Positions 55,860-64,000 of a DNA stretch of 64,000 nucleotides are shown piece by piece. This DNA is from Halichoerus grypus. Taxonomy: Eukaryota; Chordata; Mammalia; Carnivora; Phocidae. Positions within the stretch are counted from its first letter, which is position 1. Every line of letters starts with the position of its first letter. Below the pieces are notes generated by a model. It saw only the letters and a program-made list of their open reading frames with translations, did no database searches and was not told the origin of the DNA. A program made the translations under genes and the position numbers. The stretch lies in NCBI RefSeq assembly GCF_964656455.1, contig NC_135726.1, positions 23,261,168 through 23,325,167 of the forward strand. Direction: 5' to 3'.

Positions 55860-57528
55860 AGTGCAAGTTTGTTTTTTTATGACCCTTGATGAACATAATG
55901 TGTGACTGAATGTTTTTTTTTACAGAAGTTGCAAGCACCCTAATTACTATGCATGATATTCAGAATCAGACAATGAAGATAAAGACTAATAGGGAAAGGT
56001 AAATGGTATCCCCATATCACGTGATACAACTTACTACAAGGTGGGAACATTTGTAAAAGGGACCATAGTTCTATTTCAGACTGTGCTGGTGATATTTTGG
56101 GAACACCCCAGTAGAGATATTTAACAAGGAACTCATGGTTCAAGAAAATAATAGAGATGAAGATTAGAAGCCATTAACATGAAGGTGGAAATGAAGTCCA
56201 TGAAAATAGATGAAGTTGCCCAGGGAAGAACTTTATAGTAAAAACAAAAGACTAAAGGAGAAGGTATTACGGAAAAGCTTACTAGAAAAAAGACACTTGT
56301 ACTAGAAACTCTGTACATTAACCTGGTGCCCAGAGATAATATAAGACCAGGTAATGAACGTCTCAATTGCCAAAACAACAGAAACCAGTGAGTCACTCAT
56401 CAAATTGAAAGCACTCAATCTGGACTTGTGGTTCAATAGAGCAGTTGTTCAGAATTAGGGAGAAAAGTATGGTTGGGAGATTCAGAGAAATATTATATCT
56501 CTGAAAGGGATTTGATTAGAGATCCAGAAATCAAGTTTGAGAACTTTCAATATTCTCAAATGTGTAGAGGCAAACATGATAAGTAAGGAAGAGTAGAAAA
56601 AGAATAGTTCTATTCTCTAAGACAAGATAGGCTAAAATGAAAAAGCAAAAAATAAGCTCATAATTGCAAAGAATAAGAAAGGACAATGAAATAGTGTAAA
56701 ATGAGGAGACTGGAACTATAAAAAGACTTTTGAACTGATAGAAAACTTGATGATAGATAGGTAAAAGAATGTCATTTTTAAATACCCAACTGAAAGTCAC
56801 AAAGGATAAAATGGGTAACACATTGGGACTGTCTCCCAAAATTAGCATGGGAACATCTTCAGAGAAGAGTGTAATTTTGTCTATTAGGTCAAAGAATAGA
56901 AAGCCAACACAAAGATAATTGTTTTTTTCAAAAATGAAACCTGGTCAAAAAAAAAAAAAAAAAAGAAAGAAAGAAATAATAAAAGATATGATAGAAGAAA
57001 ACTTTCCAGATTTTTCATAATCTTTAATGTAGATATTTAATGGTTTTAAAAGAGTCTAGCTAAATTAATGAATAAAGATCCTTGTGACTTACTTTGATGA
57101 TATATCAAATATATATAGAACATTAGAGTTAAGTGAAAAAAGAAGTACTCTCAAACTTCTTTGCATGACTAAATCCTAAAAGGTAATAAAGAAATGTCTC
57201 AGAAGTTATTTTTTTGGCTCCTGGTAAAACATTTTTTTTCAATACACAGAAATGAAAAATAGGAAAGAAAACCTGAGACCAACATAAATACACACACACA
57301 GTTTTTTGTTTATAAAAAAGTAATGTTACTGTTATGCACTATTTTTATGCTCCCTAAAGTGTTAAGAAAAAAAATCATCCAAGAAGTGTATTCAGAGGTT
57401 TTATTTCAAAAACAAGAAAATCATTCTCCAATATTTAAGACTTTGCTAGAAAAATACATTTCTTAAAAAACAAAACAAAATTTAAAGATATTCTCCAACT
57501 CACCAAAAAAGAAGCAGCCATTAGTTAT
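55860..57528. other. Mostly unrecognised, with old-repeat text and an A/AAAG tract
   Basis: 56050-56480 contains phrases (GAACACCCCAGTAGAGATATTTAAC, GAAAATAGATGAAGTTGCCCAGGG) compatible with the far end of the unresolved repeat seen at 26.2 kb. An A-run with (AAAG)n lies at about 56947-56975. Minus frames at 56133-56848 are not gene-like. Confidence 0.4.
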
Positions 57529-57547
57529 TAAAAATGAGTAATTTATT

Positions 57548-57743
57548 GGGGCACCTGGGTGGCTCAGTCAGTTAAGCATCTAACTCTTGGTTTTGGTGCA
57601 GGTCGTGATCTCAGGATCATGAGATCCAGCCACTGTCGGGCTCCACACTCAGCAAGGAGTCTGGTGAGATTCTCTAGATCCCTCTCCCTCTGCCCCTCCC
57701 ACTCATGCTCTCTCTCTAAAATAAATAAATCCTTTTAAAAAAT
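57548..57743 (+). mobile_element. Can-SINE, older variant
   Basis: GGGGCACCTGGGTGGCTCAGTCAGTTAAGCATCTAACTCTTGGTTTTGG. The TAACTCTTGGTTTTGG variant marks an older subfamily. TSD AAAATGAGTAATTTAT (57531-57546) versus AAAAGAGTAATTTAT (57744-57758). Confidence 0.93.
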
Positions 57744-58029
57744 AAAAGAGTAATTTATCATATATCAAATTTAACTGGTTTATGTAGACAGATTTAAGAA
57801 TAGACCATATATTTGCCTCGCAGAGAGAATATTTATAACCTAAAAGCAATCTATTATAATCCTGGATTTTACGTTTTAGATTGCTGTTAAGAAAGTCTAA
57901 GAAGTGATTAGGTAAAGAAGGAAAGTGAACTTATTTTAAAAGGAGGGACCTCAAATCTCTGTTGTTCATTCAGTGGGTATGTTCCTCTCAACCAGCAGCA
58001 CCCTGGATCTCACATGTAGAATGCCAATT

Positions 58030-58148
58030 ACATTTGCATTACCTCATTTCATTCTACATGCCATGAAGGCAGAGACTAAGTCTTTCTTAGCCACCTTCAT
58101 ATCTCTAGCATCTACCACAATTCTTAACACATAATACAATTCCAAGGG
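58030..58148 (+). repeat. L2 3'-end-like fragment
   Basis: GCCATGAAGGCAGAGACTAAGTC, ATATCTCTAGCATCTACCAC and TTCTTAACACATAATACAATTC follow the L2 terminus order (CCATGAGGGCAGGGACC, CCCAGTGCCTAG, GCACATAGTAGG). Confidence 0.55.
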
Positions 58149-58154
58149 AGAGGG

Positions 58155-58155
<1 letters not shown>

Positions 58156-58203
<48 letters not shown>
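58156..58203. repeat. (CA)24 microsatellite
   Basis: The longest uninterrupted dinucleotide array in the window, 48 nt. The minus frame CVCVCV at 58044-58286 is its translation. Confidence 0.99.
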
Positions 58204-58207
<4 letters not shown>

Positions 58208-58684
58208 AAACACATACCTTAAGAATTCCTAGATTATACTTACTGTCAAAAATGCAATGAATAGCTGACTTTACTAAAGGCATCACTGCTTTCTAAACAT
58301 AGAGAATCAACTATATTAAATGTGAGGATTGACAAATGAAATTGCTATCATTGGCCATTTTAATGGGCAGTATTTCAATTCTGTAATACTAGTAAAGTGA
58401 GTTGGAGGTTAGAGGGCTATTCTTGGGCTCTGGGTCATCTTATCAGGACAACACAGGCATTCCTTATCTCTATCTTGGTAAGATGGTGGGCTTCCCATTA
58501 ATAAGTAGAAGAAAAAGTTGCAGTAGTTCTTGGGAGACCACAACAATCTAAGCAGCTTGTAATTCTGGCTATAAGAAACTTCCTTTTCCTTTTCTTATTG
58601 GAACAAACAAAAAAATGATGGCCTGGATACAAAATTTAAAATATAAATAAATTGCTTTGTGTAATTAATTTATAAAATCGATCT

Positions 58685-61250
58685 TCTTTTACATGAAAAA
58701 AAAAATGTCCCTCAGTTAAGAAGCTTCTAGTTATATTTCCCTGAAAACCTGATAAAGGTAAAACGTTAGCTGTGTTTTCAGGCAATATTGCTTACGCTAA
58801 AAATTACCCATGGTAGAGATTCTTCACCTGGACTGAGATGACTGTGAGTGAATTTTAAGTACCTGGAGAGAGACTTCAGTCTTGCTCCATGAGGTTACTT
58901 TTCCAACTGGGTGTGTTCTGTTTCAGGACCCATTTGGGCCATGCACACACACCAATGTTACAGAGTTGTCTCCTATTTGGAACACTGAAAATCTAAGCTA
59001 GCATTTTTTTCTTTAATTGATGTGACTTGTCCTTTTTCACCTGTGCTATTACATGGCTGGAGGCCTAAAGAACAGTCGCTGAAAAATGGCTTTACCCCTG
59101 AGAACAACCACTGAAGAAAATGGCCTTAACCCACACTGCTACATGGGATTCCTTTGCAATGATACTGTTTCTGGCCACGTGCCCTTCTGAGGGAAACTTC
59201 TGCCCAAAGTGGCCTATTTGGATCTTGTGAGTTTGACTGTGTAATTGAGCCCATGGCCACCCAGAGTTAATCCTACAAAAAAGTATCAGCAGTGGGCTAG
59301 ACTTCTTTTAAAGATTTTATTTATTTATTTGACACAGAGAGAGAAGAGCAGGAGGAGCACCAGAAGGAGAGGGAGAAGCAGGCTTCCCGCAGAGCAGAGA
59401 GCCTGATGCGGGACTCAATCCCAGGACCCTGAGATCATGACCTGAGCCGAAGGCAGATGCTTAACCGACTGAGCCACCCAGGCGCCCCATGGGCTAGACT
59501 TTTAGATAATCAACCATATTTGGCTGAGACATAGTGTTATTAGAAAAACTAAATTGGGAACTTGATGACAGTAAGACACTAATGCCTAAGGTGGGGGTCA
59601 ATCCATCTAAATGTAGTGGTAAAATTCTGTAGCATGTGACAAGAGATAGATATTCCCATTTGGGGGAATGAAGGAAAACTGGAGTAAAGCAAATTTATAC
59701 TGAGAAGAAATCCTGCCCAGTGACCCCATCAGCTCTGATACTGACTTGGCCAGTAATTCAGCTGCAACTTGGCTGGCAGGTGTGACTCTGCATTGATGCA
59801 AGTGCATCGATGCCATCTGTGGAGATTACAGTAGATAACAGGTCAAATCATGAACTGAGGGGCCAAAGTGGGTGCTCAAACTTGTAGACCCCTTTTTTGT
59901 GACTATAACTGCAGACAGTTCAAGGGGTCAGAGCTAGTATGTTGGCTGCAATTGTCCTGAGGCTCCACTTTATGGAAAAGCACCTCTAAGCCCCACTGTG
60001 CTGGAGACCAGAAGAACCAAGAAAAATGCTGTGTGCTAGAACATAATGCTAGGAAGACTACATGATGGTCTGACATCTAAAGAGAGTTCACTGGCATCAG
60101 CAGCAACTTGCCAAAATTCTAGTACTACAAAGATACATCTTTGTGGAACATCCTAATCCCCTTGTGTGGGGTGTGTCCCAACCATGCCCTGAACAATGCT
60201 TAGGATGGCAGTGACAGTAATATGGAGGCATTTCTGCAGCTGCATGGGAATTTCTACTGCTAAATTTAGGAGTGCCAAGGCTGCACCTATAGAATAATCC
60301 CTAAATACTAAATTTATACACTGATTTAGCCCTGTACCCAATATAAAGTTTGGTATTGCAGTTTGAGTTTTAAGTGCCATACCAGAAGAATAATAGTGTT
60401 CTTTTTTTGACAGGGTTGTAACTGTGCCTTCAGATTTGATGAAACCAGATTGACTGATGTTATATTTGAAAGACACTTGTGTTAAAGGGGATACAACAAA
60501 AGATTTACTGCTCTCTGCTTGTTGTGTTCTACACTTTCATTTAGCGGTTTTTTAATGTAAATTTGCCTCATGATCATCAGGATAAAAAAGACACTGTAAA
60601 ATTAATTATCCTTCCCCCCCACATAAAGTCCAATTGATCTCGGAATGGAGGAGATACTAATACCCTTTTGATAGTTCAAATCCTGGTGGTCAATTGTGTA
60701 TTGACTTGCTTTTTTATGTCAAAGGGATTAGTGTTTGTAGGTGAACTCTGAGTAAAAGGTCAAAAATCCTTTTCCCCTTTTACATGAAAAATTGACCTTG
60801 GTTCAAAATGTTTCTAGCTCTTCTCTCCCAGAAGCCCAGTAAAAATGAAATGTCAGCTCTGTTCCTGGCAATACTGTTTAATAGCAAAGTCATCCTAAGA
60901 TTGGTAGATTGCATCTCATTGAAGAATTCTAGGAATGTATCGTAAATACATTATGGGGCAACCAGAGCTTGGATCTTGCCTGAGTGAAGTGTCTTTTGTA
61001 ACTTGGGATCCCTTGGAATATGGAGCTTCTGAGCCAGGATGGCTCGAGCTTCTACTTGTATGATCTCATGCTCTCATACCTTAGATGAGACTTACCCAGA
61101 GACACAGAGAATAGGCCCTGGTCCGTTATATGGACTAATGTGAGGATGCCTGTTGATGAAACACATGGGATTCTTCCCTGCTGTCAGGTTCTATTTTCTC
61201 TCCTGTACCTGTCCATGCTGAAGATGACTACGCAGGTCATGTGAATTTGA
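58685..61250. mobile_element. Candidate ancient element with two similar flanks (possible LTR pair)
   Basis: 58685-58900 and 60777-60992 align in the same orientation with almost no net gap: both start TTTTACATGAAAAA, share the order TTTCTAG or CTTCTAG, GTTAGCTG or GTCAGCTC, then GGCAATATTG or GGCAATACTG, and a CTTGC-containing block 184 nt from the start. About 1.9 kb of non-repetitive DNA lies between, split by a SINE. This could be an old LTR element or a plain segmental repeat. I cannot identify internal genes; the 107-residue minus frame (60153-60476) has no recognised signature. Confidence 0.35.
59305..59489 (-). mobile_element. Can-SINE
   Basis: Antisense: CTTTTAAAGATTTTATTTATTTATTTGACACAG, GACCTGAGCCGAAGGCAG, CTGAGCCACCCAGGCGCCCC. 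TSD TGGGCTAGACTT at 59293-59304 and 59490-59501, perfect. Confidence 0.95.
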
Positions 61251-61330
61251 GTATCTCATTGAGCCAAAGATTTCCAAGAATAGAGTTATTTTTGAGTATC
61301 TCATTAAACCAGACTTCCAAGAATAGAATT
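61246..61330. repeat. ~42-bp tandem duplication
   Basis: TTGAGTATCTCATT, then CCAAGAATAGAGTTATTT (61248-61292), repeats as TTGAGTATCTCATT, CCAAGAATAGAATTTTT (61293-61332). There is a 3-nt length difference and a few substitutions. Confidence 0.88.
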
Positions 61331-61438
61331 TTTAATTATTAAGTATATTAGTTGTGATAATGACATTGTTATTTTGTAAGAAAATGTCCTTTTAAGTTTT
61401 CATTATATATATAATAGTAATAGATACATTGAAATAGG

Positions 61439-61461
61439 CAGATGATGATGATAGATAGATA
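61439..61461. repeat. (GATG)(GATA) short tract
   Basis: GATGATGATGATAGATAGATA. Confidence 0.85.
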
Positions 61462-61694
61462 TGCATTGTAGCTGAGTAGGAGTCAGATGCCATGGTGCCT
61501 GAGTTACACTTTCAAATATTTAAAGGAATTTTTTAAACAGGAGAGCAAAGAAGAATGGTTTAAACATATGAAGCAATGCCTGCATAATTGTCAAAACTGA
61601 GTAACAGGTGTATGGAATTTCAGTATACAGTCCTCTTTTCTGCAATTTTTTTTCAAAATAAAAATTACATTTATTTTTTAAGTAATACATTTTT

Positions 61695-62152
61695 CATCCA
61701 TTCATTTGTTGAAGGGCATCTTGGCTCCTTCCACAGTTTGGCTATTATGGACATTGCTGCTATGAACATTGGGGTGCATGTGGCCCTTCTTTCCACTACA
61801 TTTGAATCTTTGGGGTAAATACCCAGTAGTGCAATTGCTGGGTCGTAGGGTAGCTCTACTTTTAACTTTTTGAGGAAACTCCATCCTGTTTTCCAAAGTG
61901 GCTCTACCAACTTGCATTCCCACCAACAGTGTAAGAGGGTTCCCCTTTCTCCACAGCCTCTCCAACATTTGTTGTTTCCTGCCTTGTTAATTTTTGCCAT
62001 TCTAACTGGTGTAAGGTGGTATCTCAGTGTGGTTTTGATTTGAATTTCCCTGATGGCTAATGGTGTTGAACATTTTTTCATGTGTCCGTTAGCCATTCAT
62101 ATATCTTCTTTGGAGAAGTGTCTGTTCATGTCTTCTGCCCATCTTTTGACTT
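61695..62152 (-). pseudogene. L1 ORF2 C-terminal fragment (inverted part)
   Basis: A 141-residue minus-strand frame (61671-62096) reads L1 ORF2p C-terminus: [30 protein letters not shown], the knuckle [18 protein letters not shown], then [19 protein letters not shown] and [20 protein letters not shown]. It is intact in that stretch but has lost the endonuclease and RT, so it has no activity. Confidence 0.93.
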
Positions 62153-62719
62153 GATTATTTGTTTTTTGGGTGTTGAGTTTGAGAAGTTTTCTTTATAGAT
62201 TTTGGATACCAGCCGTTTATCTGTAGTGTCATCTTCAATGGACAAATGGATAAAGAAGATGTAGTCCATATATGCAACGGAATATTACTCAAGCCATCAG
62301 AAAGGATGAATACCCACCATTTACATCGACATGGATGGAACAGGAGGGGATTATGCTAAGCGAAATAAGTCGAGCAGAGAAAGACAATTATCATATGGTT
62401 TCACTTATATGTGGAACATAAGGACTAGCAGGGAGGACATTAGGAGAAGGAAGGGAAAAATGAAGGGAGGGAAATCAGAGGGGGAGATGAACCATGACAG
62501 ACTATGGACTCTGGGAAACAAACTGAGGGTTTCAGAGGGGAGGGGGTGGGCAGATGGGTTAGCCTGGTGATGGGTATTAAGGAGGGCATGTACTGCATGG
62601 AGCACTGGGTGTTATATGCAAACAATGAATCATGGAACACTACATCAAAAACTAATGATGTAATGTATGGTGACTAACATAATAAAAAATAAATAAGCGC
62701 ACACATGCAAAAAAAATAA
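61695..62719. mobile_element. L1: Twin-primed (5'-inverted) L1, module-B type
   Basis: 61695-62232 is antisense L1 ORF2 C-terminus. 62233-62719 is sense L1 continuing to the module-B tail (GGGAAACAAACTGAGGG, CATGGAACACTACATC, GATGTAATGTATGG, AATAAAAAATAAATAAG). About 21 nt of L1 (CTTCAAcaAATGaATGGAT region) is present at the outer end of the inverted piece and at the start of the sense piece. Weak TSD: AAGTAATACATTTT (61680-61693) and AAGTAGTAAATTTT (62720-62733). This is the classic twin-priming product. Confidence 0.9.
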
Positions 62720-62733
62720 AGTAGTAAATTTTA

Positions 62734-63002
62734 TAATACTTAAATGAGAGCGGGTGGGTTTTCAGTGTTCATTTTGAAAAGTTCTTATGGGAAAGAAAAG
62801 CTTACAGGGCCTGAAGGAAAAGAATAGGTCATATATCATGATACTGGCAATTCTTTAAGAGTTGGCATTAGCTGGGAAAGGAAGACTTGGGCTTGTCTGT
62901 ACAGACTTTTATAGGCTTGAACTTATTCACATGACCACCTGGTAAAAATGGTAGCAAATGTTTCATAGTGAAAAGTTCTAATCTGAGTAGACTGAATTAC
63001 TA
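62734..63002. other. No recognised feature
   Basis: Unique-looking sequence between the L1 and a (CA)n tract. Confidence 0.5.
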
Positions 63003-63027
63003 ACACACACACACACACACACACACA
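63003..63027. repeat. (CA)n microsatellite
   Basis: About 12 CA units. Confidence 0.97.
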
Positions 63028-63218
63028 GTTATGTCACCTAGGATCAGATTGTGTATTTCATTTTCATTAAATACATTTGGTAAAAATTGAGTATAAAATC
63101 ACTTTGTCTTAAAAATCTTAGTGTAAAAAAAAATCACACAAAATTTGGTTATATGTTTTTGTGAGTATTCTCTATCATTTAGTCATTAATAAATACAATT
63201 TCTAACAGGAGATATTGA

Positions 63219-63412
63219 GGGGCGCCTGGGTGGCTCAGTTGTTAAGCGTCTGCCTTTGGCTCAGGTCATGGTCCAAAGGTCCCGGGGTCGAGCCCCACAT
63301 TGGGCTCCCTGCTCAGCAGGAAGCCTGCTTCTCTCTCTCCCACTCCCTTGTGTTCCTGCTCTCACTCTCTCTCTCTCTCTGTCAAATAAATAAATAAAAT
63401 CTTTTAAAAAAC
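63219..63412 (+). mobile_element. Can-SINE
   Basis: GGGGCGCCTGGGTGGCTCAGTTGTTAAGCG to CAAATAAATAAATAAAATC. TSD-like AACAGGAGATA (63204-63214) and AACTAGGAGATA (63410-63421) with one inserted base. The frame at 63215-63397 is SINE translation. Confidence 0.95.
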
Positions 63413-63481
63413 TAGGAGATAGCCACACCTCAAAGACTGGATATAACCTGAAAATTTGGTTCTTTAAAAATTCTGTTTACT

Positions 63482-63682
63482 GGGGCGCCTGGGTGGCTCA
63501 GTCGTTAAGCGTCTGTCTGCCTTCCGCTCAGGTCATGATCCCAGGGTCCTGGGATCGAGCCCCGCATTGGGCTCCCTGCTCTGCGAGAAGCCTGCTTCTC
63601 CCTCCCCTCTCCCACTCCCCCGGCTTGTGTTCTCTCTCTCACTGTCTCTGTCAAATAAATAAATAAAATCTTTAAAAAAAAA
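63482..63682 (+). mobile_element. Can-SINE, youngest-looking copy
   Basis: GGGGCGCCTGGGTGGCTCAGTCGTTAAGCGTCTGTCTGCCTTCCGC to CAAATAAATAAATAAAATC and A-run. The TSD is a perfect 16 bp, AAAAATTCTGTTTACT, at 63466-63481 and 63683-63698. It carries a 4-nt GTCT duplication in GTCTGTCTGCC. Confidence 0.97.
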
Positions 63683-63698
63683 AAAAATTCTGTTTACT

Positions 63699-64000
63699 AA
63701 TGATGTATAATATATTGGGTAATTGAATTTAAATTAAAAAAAATCTGTTTACTCAAATGTATGTATGTATGTATTATTTTGTTTTTACAAAATGTTCAAA
63801 ACTTTCTTAAACTTCTCTGAAGAAAGATGTTTCAATAATGTACAATAAAATCCTTATTGGGATAACCTAACCTAGTAATTGTTTATATCATTGTCTTTAA
63901 AAATCCTGCATTTTTAAATTTCCCAGTAATAATGATCTCTTTATATACAGCATGTACAAATTTAATCCACACAAAGAAAAAAATTACCAAATGAGTTAAT
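63699..64000. other. No recognised feature
   Basis: AT-rich end of the window with a short ATGTATGTATGTATGTAT tract at about 63759-63775. Confidence 0.6.

Noticed and set aside
60153..60476. 107-residue minus frame as a possible retroviral protein
   Set aside because: No catalytic or structural motif that I recognise; kept only as part of the LTR-like candidate.
1..64000. Bacterial, phage or viral gene system in the window
   Set aside because: Can-SINE, carnivoran L1 and MaLR LTR content throughout shows mammalian nuclear DNA; no operon-like layout or ribosome binding sites.

Overview
This is nuclear DNA from a carnivoran mammal, with no recognisable cellular protein-coding exon, tRNA, rRNA or ncRNA gene. 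The clearest lineage marker is 17 copies of a tRNA-derived Can-SINE with the head GGGGCGCCTGGGTGGCTCAG, a CT-rich stretch and an AATAAATAAA / poly(A) tail. The head spelling (TCAGTCGTTAAGCGTCTGCC in the youngest copies) and the absence of the dog-type SINEC_Cf head point to an arctoid caniform. Bear/panda or a pinniped is most likely, but I cannot fix the species. The window is AT-rich and reads as intergenic or deep-intron sequence.

Layout. 1-17 kb: one young SINE, then mostly old unique-looking DNA with mammal-wide fossils (MIR, L2-like pieces, a MER5-like hAT fragment, two MLT1-type MaLR LTRs) and an imperfect palindrome at 3.8 kb. 17-24 kb: old L1M remnants on the minus strand with nested SINEs and a short younger L1 tail. 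24-28 kb: two SINEs and a long ancient repeat. 27.87-34.09 kb: a near full-length, degenerate carnivoran L1 (5'UTR with two 256-bp repeats, ORF1, ORF2, a two-module 3'UTR). 34-38 kb: MIR, L2 and other fossils. 38-40.7 kb: old minus-strand L1M carrying a MaLR LTR and a young SINE. 40.8-43.1 kb: three short L1 tails (one only 34 bp) and two SINEs. 47.58-51.35 kb: an older 5'-truncated L1, followed by an AT-rich tandem-repeat tract to 52.1 kb. 53-58 kb: mostly featureless AT-rich DNA with three SINEs. 58.7-61.3 kb: a possible old LTR-type element, seen only as two similar flanks. 61.7-62.7 kb: a 5'-inverted (twin-primed) L1. 63.2-63.7 kb: two young SINEs 70 bp apart.

Nothing here works together as a pathway. 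The only coding matter is dead L1 ORF1/ORF2, the machinery that would have mobilised L1 and, in trans, the Can-SINEs. The most interesting signals are structural: a 25-bp exact match between the L1 TA-repeat and a MIR tail 945 bp downstream, a 34-bp L1 insertion with target-site duplications, the twin-primed inversion, and L1 3' ends of several types that record successive L1 generations. I found no convincing new biological system. Family names are from memory of repeat consensus features and need a RepeatMasker/Dfam check.
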